Shown piece by piece: positions 50,377 to 59,979 of a DNA stretch of 64,000 nt. The stretch is from NCBI RefSeq assembly GCF_014196425.1, contig NZ_JACIDR010000001.1:930001-994000 (forward strand), in the 5' to 3' direction. Positions within the stretch are counted from its first letter, which is position 1. Each line of letters opens with the position of its first letter. The DNA comes from Hansschlegelia beijingensis (GTDB lineage Bacteria > Pseudomonadota > Alphaproteobacteria > Rhizobiales > Methylopilaceae). A program made the position numbers and the translations under genes. The notes under the pieces were generated by a model that ran no database searches, was not told where the DNA came from, and saw only the letters and a program-made list of their open reading frames with translations.

Positions 50377-53013
50377 TCACCCCGTGGCCGCCTTGGCGGC
50401 TTTGCCGGTCTTGCCCGACGCAGCCTTCTTGGCGGCCGGCTTCTTGGCCGCGGCCTTCTTCGCGGCGGGCTTGCGCGCCGGCTTGCGGCCGCCGCCCTTC
50501 TCGGCCTTGGCGTCCACCAGCCTGACGGCTTCCTCGAGGGTCAGCGCCTCCGGATCCGTCCCCTGGGGCAGGGTGGCGTTGACCTTGCCATATTTGACAT
50601 AGGGGCCGTAGCGCCCGGCGTGCACCGTGATCGGCCCGCCTCCCGGGTGCTCGCCGAGAGCGCGGCCGGCGACGGCGCCGCGGGCGCCCCGCTTCTCCTT
50701 CTTCTCGGCGAGCGCCGCGACGGCGCGATTGATGCCGACCGAGAACACCTCGTCGACGCCGTCAAGGTTGGCGTAGACGCCGTCATGGCTGACATAGGGA
50801 CCGTAGCGGCCGAGGTTGGCTTCGATCGGCTTGCCCGACTCCGGATGCACGCCGACCAGCCGGGGCAGCGACAGCAGCTTGAGCGCTCCCTCGAGATCGA
50901 GCTCGGCGGCGGACCACCCCTTCGGCAGCGACGCGCGCTTCGGCTTCTCCTTCTCGACCGGCTCTCCGAGCTGGACGTAGGGGCCGAAGCGTCCGTTGCG
51001 CAGGGTCACCTCCTGACCGGACGCCGGGTCGGTCCCGAGCGCCTTCACGCCGTCCGCGCCGGCCGCAGCGCCGTCCGTTCCGTCGAGCTCGGCGCCGAGC
51101 GGACGTGTGTAACGGCACTCAGGATAGTTCGAGCAGCCGACGAACGAGCCGAACTTGCCGAGCTTGAGCGACAGCTGACCGGTTCCGCAGGTCGGGCAGA
51201 CCCGCGGGTCTCCGCCGTCCGCGCGCGCAGGGAAGATGTACGGCCCCAGAACCTCGTTCAGCGCGTTCAGCACCTCGGTGACGCGCAGTTCCTTGGTGGC
51301 GTCGATCGCGCCGGTGAACTCGCGCCAGAAGTCCCGCAGGACCTCCTTCCAGTCGAGTTCGTCGTTCGACACGCGGTCGAGCTGCTCCTCGAGCCCGGCC
51401 GTGAAGTCGTACTCGACGTAGCGGTTGAAGAAGCTCTCGAGGAAGGCCGTGACGAGCCGGCCCTTGTCGTCCGGCACCAGCCGCTTCTTGTCGAGCTGCA
51501 CGTAGCCGCGATCGCGCAGCACGGTGAGCGTGGCCGCATAGGTGGAGGGGCGGCCGATGCCAAGCTCCTCCATGCGCTTGACCAGGGCGGCCTCGGTGTA
51601 GCGGGGCGGCGGCTCCGTGAAGTGCTGCGTGGCCGCGACCGGCGCCACGCGGTCGAGCGGCTCGCCGGCGCTCATCTGCGGCAGGCGGCGCGCCTCGTCG
51701 TCCTCCTCGTCGTCTCGGCCTTCCTGATAAAGCGCGAGGAAGCCGTCGAAGGTGACGACGGTGCCGGTCGCGCGGAGCTCGATGCGCCGGTCGGAACCGT
51801 TGGCGGAGATGTCGACGGTGGTGCGCTCGACTTCGGCCGACTCCATCTGGCTCGCGACGGTCCGCTTCCAGATCAGCTCGTAGAGCTTCGCCTGGTCGTC
51901 ATCGAGCCGGCGCGCCATCTCCTTCGGCGTGCGACGGGGATCCGTCGGGCGCACGGCCTCGTGGGCCTCCTGAGCGTTCTTCGCCTTGGTCGTGTAACGC
52001 CGCGGCGAAGAGGGCAGGTAGCGGTCGCCATAGTCGGAGCCGATCAGGGAGCGGACGGCGGTCACCGCCTCGGGCGCCATGTCGACGCCGTCGGTCCGCA
52101 TATAGGTGATCAGGCCGACCGTCTCGCCGCCGATGTCGACGCCCTCATAGAGCCGCTGCGCGAGCTGCATCGTGCGGTTCGGCGCGAAGCCGAGCTTGCG
52201 CGAGGCTTCCTGCTGGAGCGTCGAGGTGGTGAAGGGCGGCTGCGGATTGCGCCGTCCGGGCTTGGCCTCGACATTCGCGACGGCGAGCTCCGACGCCTCG
52301 ATCGCCTGCTTCAGCGCGGTCGCGGTGGCCTCGTCCGGCACGTCCAGCCGGCCCAGCCGCTTGCCGTCGGCGGAGGAGATTCGCGCCTCGAAGGCTTCGC
52401 CGCGCGGCGTCTTGAGCTGCGCGACCAGGGACCAGTATTCGCGCGGCTTGAAGCGCTCGATCTCGACCTCCCGGTCGCAGACGAGCCTGAGCGCGACGGA
52501 CTGCACCCGCCCGGCGGAGCGCGCCCCGGGAAGCTTACGCCACAGCACAGGCGAGAGGTTGAAGCCGACGAGATAATCGAGCGCGCGGCGCGCCAGGTAA
52601 GCGTCGACCAGCGCCGAGTCGATCTCGCGCGGGTGCTTCATGGCGTCCAGGATCGCCTGCTTGGTGATCGCGTTGAACACCACGCGTTCGACCGGCTGGT
52701 CCTTCAGCGCCTTCTTGGCGCGGAGCACTTCCAGCACATGCCAGGAGATGGCCTCGCCTTCGCGATCCGGGTCGGTGGCGAGGATCAGCTTGTCCGCGCC
52801 CTTCACGGCGCGAGCGATCTCGTTCAGCCGCTGAGCCGACTTGCCGTCGACCTCCCACAGCATGTGGAAGTCCGCCTCCGGGTCCACCGACCCGTCCTTG
52901 GCCGGCAGGTCGCGGACGTGCCCGTAGGAGGCGAGAACCTCGTAATCCGAGCCGAGATATTTGTTGATCGTCTTCGCCTTCGCAGGCGATTCGACGATGA
53001 CGACGTTGTGCAT
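50377..53013 (-). CDS. topA: DNA topoisomerase I
   Basis: An 878-residue type IA topoisomerase that relaxes negative supercoils. TOPRIM start VVIVESPAKAKTINKYLG with DPDREGEAISWH, the catalytic tyrosine in GLITYMRTDGVDM, one four-cysteine zinc ribbon (CPTCGTGQ followed by CSNYPECRY) and several C-terminal topo-repeat segments (GRYGPYV). Ends with a Lys/Ala-rich tail (about 40 residues), common in high-GC alphaproteobacteria. ATG 53013 is the normal start; the upstream extension is rejected. Confidence 0.97.
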   Translation of the reverse strand: MHNVVIVESPAKAKTINKYLGSDYEVLASYGHVRDLPAKDGSVDPEADFHMLWEVDGKSAQRLNEIARAVKGADKLILATDPDREGEAISWHVLEVLRAKKALKDQPVERVVFNAITKQAILDAMKHPREIDSALVDAYLARRALDYLVGFNLSPVLWRKLPGARSAGRVQSVALRLVCDREVEIERFKPREYWSLVAQLKTPRGEAFEARISSADGKRLGRLDVPDEATATALKQAIEASELAVANVEAKPGRRNPQPPFTTSTLQQEASRKLGFAPNRTMQLAQRLYEGVDIGGETVGLITYMRTDGVDMAPEAVTAVRSLIGSDYGDRYLPSSPRRYTTKAKNAQEAHEAVRPTDPRRTPKEMARRLDDDQAKLYELIWKRTVASQMESAEVERTTVDISANGSDRRIELRATGTVVTFDGFLALYQEGRDDEEDDEARRLPQMSAGEPLDRVAPVAATQHFTEPPPRYTEAALVKRMEELGIGRPSTYAATLTVLRDRGYVQLDKKRLVPDDKGRLVTAFLESFFNRYVEYDFTAGLEEQLDRVSNDELDWKEVLRDFWREFTGAIDATKELRVTEVLNALNEVLGPYIFPARADGGDPRVCPTCGTGQLSLKLGKFGSFVGCSNYPECRYTRPLGAELDGTDGAAAGADGVKALGTDPASGQEVTLRNGRFGPYVQLGEPVEKEKPKRASLPKGWSAAELDLEGALKLLSLPRLVGVHPESGKPIEANLGRYGPYVSHDGVYANLDGVDEVFSVGINRAVAALAEKKEKRGARGAVAGRALGEHPGGGPITVHAGRYGPYVKYGKVNATLPQGTDPEALTLEEAVRLVDAKAEKGGGRKPARKPAAKKAAAKKPAAKKAASGKTGKAAKAATG

Positions 53014-53152
53014 GAAGCGGGTGCCCCTGGCCGGCCGGTTGCCTACGGCGGCGGGCCGGAAAATGGGAGAGCGTCCCGAGCCTGTCAAATCGAGGCCCGC
53101 GCCGGCGGCGCCGCGTGACGCCCGGAGGCCAAGGAAACATAGCGCTCCCTCT

Positions 53153-53190
53153 CCTTATGGTTTATGATTTTTATCTCTACAACCATAAGG
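53153..53190. promoter_or_regulatory. AT-rich inverted repeat between topA and a small divergent gene
   Basis: CCTTATGGTT (53153-53162) and AACCATAAGG (53181-53190) are perfect 10-bp arms around an 18-bp AT-rich spacer. Strikingly AT-rich for this genome. It lies 140 bp upstream of topA and 13 bp before the small rightward gene, so it could be an operator or promoter for either. Confidence 0.5.
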
Positions 53191-53202
53191 GGAGGCGAGG
53201 GG

Positions 53203-53430
53203 TTGTCCAGGTCGGATCAGCGAAGGCCGTCCTCGACATCTCTGAAGGGCGAAGAGATCGCGGCCTATGTCGCGTCGCTGGCGGGCGATCTGCGTGAGCT
53301 CGCGCGCCGCAACGGTCTGACGACGCTCGCCTACCTGCTCGACATGGCGCGGCTGGAGGCCGAGGCCGAGATCCGCGCCGCCCGCGAGGCGCAGGAGGAC
53401 TCTTCAGTCCCAGAGATCCCCGGCGAGTAA
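53203..53430 (+). CDS. Small conserved-type hypothetical protein
   Basis: A 75-residue protein, start TTG 53203 after a G-rich ribosome site. The core EEIAAYVASLAGDLRELARRNGLTTLAYLLDMARLEAEAEIR is amphipathic helical and resembles a short protein widely found in Hyphomicrobiales near dprA/topA. Its 3' end overlaps the end of convergent dprA by 27 bp. Cytoplasmic; function unknown. Confidence 0.68.
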   Translation: MSRSDQRRPSSTSLKGEEIAAYVASLAGDLRELARRNGLTTLAYLLDMARLEAEAEIRAAREAQEDSSVPEIPGE

Positions 53431-54531
53431 CCTGACCCTGCCGTCGCTCTGACGCTCCAGCCGGCCCGCGAGCTCGAGCTCCAGCAGCACGATCTGGACT
53501 GTGCGGGCTTCGGCGTCGGCCTGCCGGACCAACTCGTCGACAGAAGCGGGGGAGGGGCCCAGAAGCTCGAGGATTCGGGCGCGGTCGCAGCTGGCGGGCT
53601 CGCCATGGTCGAAGCCGGCGGCCTCGGCCTGCGCGAGGGAGATCGGGCGCGGCGCAGGCGGACCACGGTCGACCAATGGCGCAAGCGCATCGATGACGTC
53701 GTCTGAGCGCGTGATGAAGACCGCGCCGTCGCGCAGCAGTCCGTTGGAGCCCTCGCAGCGGGGATCGAGCGGCGAACCGGGAGCCGCCATCACCTCGCGC
53801 CCCATCTCGGCGGCGAGCCTTGCGGTGATCAGGGAGCCCGACCGCAAGGCCGCCTCGACGACGATCACCCCGAGCGACATCCCCGCGATCAGCCTGTTCC
53901 GGCGGGGGAAGTCTCGCCCGCGCGGCTGCCAGCCCATCGGCATCTCGCTGACGAGGGCGCCCTCATTCACGATGCGGCCTGCGAGATCCGCGTGCTCGGG
54001 CGGGTAGACGCAGTTGAGGCCGCCCGCATAGGCGGCCACGGTTCCCGAGGCGAGCGAGGCGGAGTGCGCGGCGGCGTCGACGCCGCGAGCAAGGCCGGAG
54101 ACGATCACCCACCCCGCGCCTCCGAGTTCGGCGGCGAGCCGCGCCGCGAACGACCGGCCCGCGGAGGACGCGTTGCGGGCGCCGACGATCGCCACCATCG
54201 GCCGCTGGAAGACGGCTGCGTTGCCCGCCACGGCGATGAGCGGAGGGGCGCCGTCGGCGGCCGCCAGCGCAGGCGGGTAATCGGCTTCGCCGAGCGCCAC
54301 GAACCGCGCGCCCCGTCGCCGGGCGTCGTCCATCTCGGCCTCGGCCTCGGCCTGGCCGCAGACCCGGATCGCGCGTCCGCCCCGGCGGGCGAGGTCGGGC
54401 AGCGCGCTCAGGGCGGCGCCGGCGCCGCCGAAATGGTTGACGAGGTTGCGGAAGGCGTGGGGGCCGACGTTCTCGGAGCGGATCAGGCGCAGCCAGGCGA
54501 GGCGTTGTTCGTCGGTCAGCCGCCCCGGCAT
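53404..54531 (-). CDS. dprA: DNA-processing protein DprA
   Basis: A 375-residue protein that loads RecA on incoming single-stranded DNA in natural transformation. The Rossmann core motif VAIVGARNASSAGRSFAARL, SGLARGVDAAAHSASLASG and FPRRNRLIAGMSLG are present, with an N-terminal SAM-like region and a C-terminal winged helix (SPASVDELVRQADAEARTVQ). ATG 54531. Seven bp after plsY. Confidence 0.94.
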   Translation of the reverse strand: MPGRLTDEQRLAWLRLIRSENVGPHAFRNLVNHFGGAGAALSALPDLARRGGRAIRVCGQAEAEAEMDDARRRGARFVALGEADYPPALAAADGAPPLIAVAGNAAVFQRPMVAIVGARNASSAGRSFAARLAAELGGAGWVIVSGLARGVDAAAHSASLASGTVAAYAGGLNCVYPPEHADLAGRIVNEGALVSEMPMGWQPRGRDFPRRNRLIAGMSLGVIVVEAALRSGSLITARLAAEMGREVMAAPGSPLDPRCEGSNGLLRDGAVFITRSDDVIDALAPLVDRGPPAPRPISLAQAEAAGFDHGEPASCDRARILELLGPSPASVDELVRQADAEARTVQIVLLELELAGRLERQSDGRVRLLAGDLWD

Positions 54532-54538
54532 CGTGCCT

Positions 54539-55147
54539 CTACCCCCGGCCGGGAGCGGCGGAGCGTTGGCCGATGCGGCTTTCCTCGCCCGCCAGCAGTC
54601 GGCTGATATTGTCCCGGTGAAGCGCCCAGAGAAGCGCGGTCAGGACCGTGAACACGACGGCTGTCTCGGCGGGCCACCAGATCGCCAGAAGCGCCGGCGC
54701 GACCAGGCTGGCGACCAGGGCCGAGGCCGAGGAATAGCGGGTCACGAGAGCGACCGCGATCCAGACCCCCGCGAAAGCGAGGGCGACCGGCCAGGCGGCT
54801 CCCAGAAGCCCGCCGACATAGGTCGCCACGCCCTTGCCGCCTTTGAAGCGAAGCCAGACCGGGAAGACATGCCCGATGAAGGCGGCCGCTCCGGCGAGAA
54901 CCCCGGCCTGTCCGCCCCAGAGCCAGTCCGCGAGCAGGACCGCGGCGGTCGCCTTCAGCATGTCGCCGAGCAGCGTCAGCGCCGCGAGCTCCTTGCGGCC
55001 GGTCCGCAGGACGTTCGTCGTCCCGATATTGCCGGAGCCGATGGCTCGAATGTCGCCGCCGCCGCCGAGGCGGGTCACGATCAAGCCAAAAGGGATCGAT
55101 CCCAGCAGGTAACCCAGGCCGATGGATGAGAGGATAGCGAGCGGCAT
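54539..55147 (-). CDS. plsY: Acyl-phosphate glycerol-3-phosphate acyltransferase
   Basis: A 202-residue inner-membrane enzyme making lysophosphatidate from acyl-phosphate. About five membrane segments; the three catalytic motifs are [33 protein letters not shown] (read in parts), [21 protein letters not shown] and the loop [20 protein letters not shown]. Normal length. Between the pyrC-like gene and dprA in the leftward core block. Confidence 0.95.
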   Translation of the reverse strand: MPLAILSSIGLGYLLGSIPFGLIVTRLGGGGDIRAIGSGNIGTTNVLRTGRKELAALTLLGDMLKATAAVLLADWLWGGQAGVLAGAAAFIGHVFPVWLRFKGGKGVATYVGGLLGAAWPVALAFAGVWIAVALVTRYSSASALVASLVAPALLAIWWPAETAVVFTVLTALLWALHRDNISRLLAGEESRIGQRSAAPGRG

Positions 55148-55216
55148 TGTCGGATCGGGGGCGCTCAGGTTGGCGGCGCGAGACTTCTTCTTGCGCAGCC
55201 TGGGGCCGCGGGCGGA

Positions 55217-56521
55217 TCAAGCGTATGCGTAGACGGTCCGGCCGGCAACGATGGTGCGCAGCGTCCGACCCTGGAGCCTCGCGCCATCGAACGGCGTGTT
55301 CTTCGACTTCGACCGGAGCGACGCCGGATCGAGCACCCACGGGGCGTCGAGGTCGATGACGATCAGGTCGGCGGGGGCGCCGAGCCGGAGGGCGCCGCCC
55401 GGCAGGCCGAGCAACTGGGCAGGGCGCGTGGACATCGCCGCCAGCAGCCGGTGAAGCGTGACCTCACCGGCGTGAACCAGGCGCAATCCCGCCGCCAGCA
55501 TGGTCTCGAGCCCGATCGCGCCGTCCTCGGCCTCTGCGAACGGCCGCCGCTTGGTCTCGACGTCCTGGGGGTCGTGGGCCGACACCACCACGTCGATCAG
55601 CCCGTCCGCCAGTCCCTGAACCAGAGCGCGCCGGTCGTCTTCGCTGCGGAGGGGCGGCGCCACCTTGAAGAAGGTGCGGTACTCGCCGACGTCGTTCTCG
55701 TTGAGCGACAGATGCGCGATCGAGGCGCCGCAGGTGACGGCCGCGCCCGAGACCTTCGCGCGCGCGATCACGTCGAGGCTCGCTCCGCAGGTGACCAGAT
55801 TAGCGTGGTAGCGGCAGCCGGTCAGGGCCGCGAGCCGCACGTCACGCTCGATGATCAGCGTCTCGGCCGCGGCGGGCCGACCGGGCAGTCCCAGTCGCGT
55901 CGCGAACTCGCCTTCGTTCATCGCGCCGCCCGCGATCAGCTCCGGATCCTCGGCGTGGCAGCAGACCAGCGCGTCGAAATCCCGCGCGTAGGTCATCGCC
56001 CGGCGCATCACCCGGGAGCTCGAGATGGTGCGCGGTCCATCTCCGAAAGCCACGGCCCCCGCTTCGAGCAGGAGGCCGATCTCCGTCATCTCCGCGCCGG
56101 CGAGCCCCTTGGTCAGCGCGGCCATCGGATAGACGTGGACGCTTGCCGTGTCGCGCGCTCGCCTCTTGAGGTAGTCGACGATCTCGGGGGCATCGACGGG
56201 CGGCGTGGTGTCGGCGCGCGTCACGATGGTGGTCACGCCGCCGGCCGCTGCGGCCTCGCTCGCGGTCGCGATCGTCTCTCGATGCTCGGCGCCGGGCTCC
56301 CCGACGAACGCGCCCAGGTCGATCAGTCCCGGGGCGAGCGTCGCGCCGCGGCAGTCGACGATCTCGGCGCCGGCAGGCGCCCGCAGATCGGAGCCGATGG
56401 CCGCGATGACGCCGCCTTCGACGAGCAAGCCGCCGATCTCGTCCCGTGCGGTGGCCGGGCAGACGAGCCGGGCGTTGGTGAACAGCGTCGCCGGCGCTTC
56501 CGGAGTTGAGGGATCACGCAT
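55217..56521 (-). CDS. pyrC: Dihydroorotase-like protein, probably non-catalytic
   Basis: A 434-residue amidohydrolase-fold protein that would sit beside aspartate carbamoyltransferase. The metal-binding HxH of active dihydroorotases is replaced: the strand reads [15 protein letters not shown] where active enzymes have PGLIDxHxH. The usual DHAPH reads [11 protein letters not shown]. One histidine is kept in VCCHAED and one in [13 protein letters not shown]. Such inactive PyrC-prime (PyrX) proteins stabilise ATCase in Pseudomonas. It overlaps pyrB by 8 bp. A separate active dihydroorotase must be encoded elsewhere. Confidence 0.88.
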   Translation of the reverse strand: MRDPSTPEAPATLFTNARLVCPATARDEIGGLLVEGGVIAAIGSDLRAPAGAEIVDCRGATLAPGLIDLGAFVGEPGAEHRETIATASEAAAAGGVTTIVTRADTTPPVDAPEIVDYLKRRARDTASVHVYPMAALTKGLAGAEMTEIGLLLEAGAVAFGDGPRTISSSRVMRRAMTYARDFDALVCCHAEDPELIAGGAMNEGEFATRLGLPGRPAAAETLIIERDVRLAALTGCRYHANLVTCGASLDVIARAKVSGAAVTCGASIAHLSLNENDVGEYRTFFKVAPPLRSEDDRRALVQGLADGLIDVVVSAHDPQDVETKRRPFAEAEDGAIGLETMLAAGLRLVHAGEVTLHRLLAAMSTRPAQLLGLPGGALRLGAPADLIVIDLDAPWVLDPASLRSKSKNTPFDGARLQGRTLRTIVAGRTVYAYA

Positions 56522-57467
56522 CGGGAAGATGCCGCGCGAGAGCTTCGAGCACCGCCATGCGCACCGCCACGCCCATCTCGACCTGGTCGCGGATCAGAGA
56601 CCGGGGCCCGTCGGCCACCTCGGAGGCGATCTCGACGCCACGGTTCATCGGACCGGGGTGCATCACCACGGCGTCCGGCGCCGCGAAGGCGAGCTTCGCC
56701 GCGTCGAGCCCGAACTGCTGGAAGTACTCCTTCACCGAAGGCACGAACGAGCCGTTCATCCGCTCGAGTTGCAGCCGCAGCATCATGACGACGTCCGCTC
56801 CCTCGAGTCCTTCGCGCATGTTCCGGTAAGCGGTCACGCCGAGCCGTTCGACGCCCGCTGGAAGCAGGGTCGAGGGCGCCACCACCCGCACCCGCGCGCC
56901 GAGCGCGTTGAGCAGCAGGATGTTGGAGCGGGCGACGCGGCTGTGCAGCACGTCTCCGCAGATCGCCACCGTCAGCCCTTCGATGCGGCCCTTGGCGCGC
57001 TTGATCGTCAGCGCGTCGAGCAGCGCCTGCGTCGGATGCTCATGGGCGCCGTCGCCGGCGTTGACGACCGAGCAGTCGACCTTCTGGGCGAGCAGCGCCA
57101 CGGCTCCCGCGGCGTGGTGGCGCACGACGATGATGTCGGGCCGCATCGCGTTGAGCGTAGCGGCCGTGTCCAGCACCGTCTCCCCCTTTTTGATCGAGGA
57201 GGAGGCGACCGACATGTTCATGACGTCGGCGCCCAGCCGCTTGCCGGCGATCTCGAAGGACGACTGCGTGCGCGTCGAGCTCTCGAAGAACAGATTGATC
57301 TGCGTGCGGCCGCGCAGCGTGGTGCGCTTCTTCTCGACCTGCCGGCTCAGGGCGACCGCGTCCTCGGCCGCGGCCAGCAGGCCTTCGATCTCGTTCGGCG
57401 ACAGCCCCGCCACGCCAAGCAGGTGCCGGTGGGGAAAGGCGAACGGCTGGCTTGGGTCAGGGCGCAT
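56514..57467 (-). CDS. pyrB: Aspartate carbamoyltransferase catalytic chain
   Basis: A 317-residue enzyme making carbamoyl aspartate in pyrimidine synthesis. Carbamoyl-phosphate loop [20 protein letters not shown], the [13 protein letters not shown] segment, [12 protein letters not shown] and [12 protein letters not shown] are intact. ATG 57467 was chosen; upstream open frame carries no conserved sequence. No pyrI is present; the overlapping inactive pyrC-like gene indicates a PyrB/PyrC-prime dodecamer-type complex. Confidence 0.96.
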   Translation of the reverse strand: MRPDPSQPFAFPHRHLLGVAGLSPNEIEGLLAAAEDAVALSRQVEKKRTTLRGRTQINLFFESSTRTQSSFEIAGKRLGADVMNMSVASSSIKKGETVLDTAATLNAMRPDIIVVRHHAAGAVALLAQKVDCSVVNAGDGAHEHPTQALLDALTIKRAKGRIEGLTVAICGDVLHSRVARSNILLLNALGARVRVVAPSTLLPAGVERLGVTAYRNMREGLEGADVVMMLRLQLERMNGSFVPSVKEYFQQFGLDAAKLAFAAPDAVVMHPGPMNRGVEIASEVADGPRSLIRDQVEMGVAVRMAVLEALARHLPDA

Positions 57468-57650
57468 TAAGGCCGGTCTCTTAGCGCCAGGACGGCGCGG
57501 GGGGCAAGCGCTCACGCGATCTTGTCCACGTCCCCAATAACACCATGTCTCCTCAAGAGGGCACTCGGGCCTGCGGCGCACGCCGCCGACCCGGCATTCG
57601 GCGGCGTCCGGCTCCTCAGAACCTGCCGGCGTGCGCAGGGAGAGCGTGCA

Positions 57651-58199
57651 ATGATGTCACTTCGGAATGCGATTATCGCCGGAGTCTCGGCGGCCGGAAT
57701 CGTGGCCGCCTCGGTTCCGGCGCAAGCGGCTCCGGCAAACGCGACCATCGCCGGCGTGAAGTACAGCGACATCCAGACCGTCGGCCACCGCGGCGGCGGC
57801 GGCCGGGGTTGGGGTGGCGGCGGCGGCCGCCACTGGGGCGGCGGCGGCGGGCACTGGGGCGGCGGAGGTCGCCACTGGGGCGGCGGAGGTCGTCACTGGG
57901 GCGGCGGCGGCCGGCATTGGGGCGGAGGCGGCTGGGGACGTCACGGCTACTATGGCCGCCACCGCTACTACGGCCATCGTCACCGCTACTACGGAGGGTA
58001 TGCCGCGGCGGGCATTCTCGGGCTGGCGGCCGGCGCCGCATTGGCGAGCCCGTACTACTATGATGACGACTACTACTATTATGGCGGGCCGTACTACGGC
58101 TATCGGCGCGCCTACTACGGACCGGAGTGCAGGGTGATCACGCGCACCCGCGATCGTCGCGGGCGGCCGATCGAGGTGATCCGCTACCGGCCCTGCTGA
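57651..58199 (+). CDS. Exported Gly/His/Trp/Tyr-rich repeat protein
   Basis: A 182-residue protein: signal peptide (cleavage near VPAQAA), a block of tandem RHWGGGG-type heptads (about residues 54-99), a His/Tyr/Arg-rich stretch ([15 protein letters not shown]), a short hydrophobic segment ([16 protein letters not shown]), a Tyr/Asp run and a basic C-terminus. ATG 57651 follows AGGGAGAG. Glycine-rich proteins like this are common in Methylobacteriaceae and relatives; role unknown, metal binding by the histidines is possible. Confidence 0.75.
   Translation: MMSLRNAIIAGVSAAGIVAASVPAQAAPANATIAGVKYSDIQTVGHRGGGGRGWGGGGGRHWGGGGGHWGGGGRHWGGGGRHWGGGGRHWGGGGWGRHGYYGRHRYYGHRHRYYGGYAAAGILGLAAGAALASPYYYDDDYYYYGGPYYGYRRAYYGPECRVITRTRDRRGRPIEVIRYRPC
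57811..57945. repeat. Coding tandem repeat (21-bp unit)
   Basis: About five to six near-identical 21-bp units encoding R/G-H-W-G-G-G-G, inside the exported glycine-rich protein gene. Units differ mainly at third positions (GGC/GGA, CGC/CGT), so they are old enough to have diverged but likely prone to slippage. Confidence 0.75.
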
Positions 58200-58206
58200 T
58201 AATGGC

Positions 58207-58240
58207 GAGTCGGGCGGAGCCTCAGGGCTCGGCCTGACTC
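58207..58240. terminator. Probable bidirectional hairpin between converging genes
   Basis: GAGTC-GGC-GAGCC on the left arm pairs with GGCTC-GCC-GACTC on the right arm with two interior mismatches, loop of a few bases. It overlaps the ruvX stop. No T-run on the plus strand. Confidence 0.45.
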
Positions 58241-58734
58241 CCGTTCTCTGCATCCGGCTGGCGGCGCAGCGCCGACAGCCGGTCGAGCGCGCCCTGCAGA
58301 ATGTAGGCGGCGGCGAGCTTGTCGACGGTCTCGGCGCGCCGCTTTCGGCTGGTGTCGAACGAGATCATCAGCCGCTCCACGGCCGCGGTCGAAAGCCTTT
58401 CGTCCCAGAGCGCGATCGGAACCTCCACGCGCTGCGCGAGATTGCGGGCGAAGGCGCGGGTCGCCTGCGCGCGCGGCCCCTCGGTCCCGTCCATGTTCAT
58501 CGGCAGCCCGAGCACCAGACCGACGCATCGGCGGCTCGTCATGATCGCGAACAGCTTTTCGGCGTCGAGCGTGAACTTGGTGCGGGCGATCGTCTCGAGC
58601 GGCGACGCGATCATGCGGCCGGGATCCGAGACCGCCACCCCTATGGTCTTGGCGCCGAGGTCCAGTCCGATCACCTGCCCGAGGGTCGGAAGGTCCGTTC
58701 CGAAGCTTCTGAGATCGTCGTATATCGTGGCCAT
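58222..58734 (-). CDS. ruvX: Holliday junction resolvase-like protein RuvX/YqgF
   Basis: A 170-residue RNase H-fold nuclease involved in pre-16S rRNA processing and possibly junction resolution. Motifs QVIGLDLGAKTIGVAVSDPG, VLGLPMNMDGTEGPRA and LWDERLSTAAVE carry the catalytic acids (third Asp near the C-terminus in LAAAYILQGALD). Length normal. Confidence 0.94.
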   Translation of the reverse strand: MATIYDDLRSFGTDLPTLGQVIGLDLGAKTIGVAVSDPGRMIASPLETIARTKFTLDAEKLFAIMTSRRCVGLVLGLPMNMDGTEGPRAQATRAFARNLAQRVEVPIALWDERLSTAAVERLMISFDTSRKRRAETVDKLAAAYILQGALDRLSALRRQPDAENGSQAEP

Positions 58735-58851
58735 CGCACGCTCCTAGCACAGCGCGGAGGGTCGGCGCGGCCCTGTCGGCGCGCTTGCCCTCCCGGCCGA
58801 ACCGATTAGTTGTCTGCTCCGACTCTCACCGGGACGAGGACGACGCACCTT

Positions 58852-59562
58852 ATGCGCATCACCTGGTACGGCCATTCCGCCTTCAAGCTCGAGTTCGCCT
58901 CGAGCACCGTGCTCATCGACCCGTTCCTCGAGAACGGGACCTTCCACGGGGACAAGACGGAGGCCACGAAGGGCACGACGCACATCCTTCTCACCCACGG
59001 CCATTACGACCACGTCGGCGAGACGGTCGAGATCGCGAAGAGGACGGGCGCCACGGTGGTGGCGGACTTCGACCTCGCCCAGTGGATCGGCGGGCAGGGC
59101 GTGGAGAAGCTCGAACCGATGAACACCGGCGGCTCCATCGAGCTGGGCGGCTTCCGGGTCACGATGACCCAGGCGCTCCACTCCTCCGGCACGTTCGAGA
59201 ACGGCGTCTCGCATTATCTTGGAGATCCGCACGGCCTGATCATCTCGCCCCAGGGCGAGGACGAGCCTGTCGTCTATGCGATGGGCGACACGGGCATCTT
59301 CGGCGACATGAAGCTGATCAACGAGCTTTACGCCCCCACCGTCGGCTTCGTGCCGATCGGCGACCGTTTCACGATGGGCCCGAAGACCGCGGCCTACGCA
59401 TGCCGCCACTTCTTCGATTTCGATCTGGTCGTGCCCTGCCACTATGCGACCTTCCCGCTGCTCGAGCAGTCGGCGGACCGGTTCATCGAACTGATGGACA
59501 GCGTGCGCGGCACGACCGTGAAGGCGCCGCCCATCGGCGAGGCCTTCGAAACCGAGTCCTGA
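58852..59562 (+). CDS. UPF0173 metal-dependent hydrolase
   Basis: A 236-residue metallo-beta-lactamase-fold protein. Begins MRITWYGHSAFKLEFASSTV, with the metal motif LLTHGHYDHVGE, further ligands in LHSSGTFENGVSHYL, AMGDTGIFGDM and VPCHYATFPLLE. Substrate unknown. ATG 58852 matches the family start. Divergent from ruvX and upstream of gatCA. Confidence 0.93.
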   Translation: MRITWYGHSAFKLEFASSTVLIDPFLENGTFHGDKTEATKGTTHILLTHGHYDHVGETVEIAKRTGATVVADFDLAQWIGGQGVEKLEPMNTGGSIELGGFRVTMTQALHSSGTFENGVSHYLGDPHGLIISPQGEDEPVVYAMGDTGIFGDMKLINELYAPTVGFVPIGDRFTMGPKTAAYACRHFFDFDLVVPCHYATFPLLEQSADRFIELMDSVRGTTVKAPPIGEAFETES

Positions 59563-59642
59563 GCGGCGGCGGAGGCGGCGTTGCGGGCCGCGCTGGCCCT
59601 ATGATAAAGCCCGGCCGTCGCCAAAACGCCTGAAAGTCGCTG

Positions 59643-59930
59643 ATGTCCGTCGACGAATCCACCGTGCGCCGCGTGGCGAAGCTCGCCCGCATTGCGGTCT
59701 CCGATGCGGAGGTCACGAAGCTGCGGGGCGAGCTCGACGCCATCCTCTCCTTCGTGGAAGAGCTCTCCGCCCTCGACGTCGAGGGGGTGGAGCCGATGAC
59801 GAGCGTCATCCCGACGGCGCTGAGGCTGCGGGAAGACGTGGTGACCGACGGCGAGAAGCCTGAAGACGTGCTGCGCAACGCGCCGGCGCGCGAGGGCGAT
59901 TTCTACGTCGTCCCCAAGGTCGTCGAATGA
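59643..59930 (+). CDS. gatC: Glutamyl/aspartyl-tRNA amidotransferase subunit C
   Basis: A 95-residue subunit of GatCAB, which converts Glu-tRNA(Gln) and Asp-tRNA(Asn) to the amidated forms. Typical segments [46 protein letters not shown] and [20 protein letters not shown] 59643. Directly upstream of gatA. Confidence 0.97.
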   Translation: MSVDESTVRRVAKLARIAVSDAEVTKLRGELDAILSFVEELSALDVEGVEPMTSVIPTALRLREDVVTDGEKPEDVLRNAPAREGDFYVVPKVVE

Positions 59931-59979
59931 GCGCGCGCCGCCGCCGAACTTTTGCGTCCTCCCACATTCAAAGCCGTTC

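Noticed and set aside
50332-53118. A 928-codon plus-strand frame across topA.
   Set aside because: Antisense to a clear topoisomerase gene; composition Arg/Leu/Gly-rich with no motifs.
57811-57945. Regular repeats considered as a CRISPR array.
   Set aside because: Units are contiguous 21-bp coding repeats without spacers, in frame with an exported protein.
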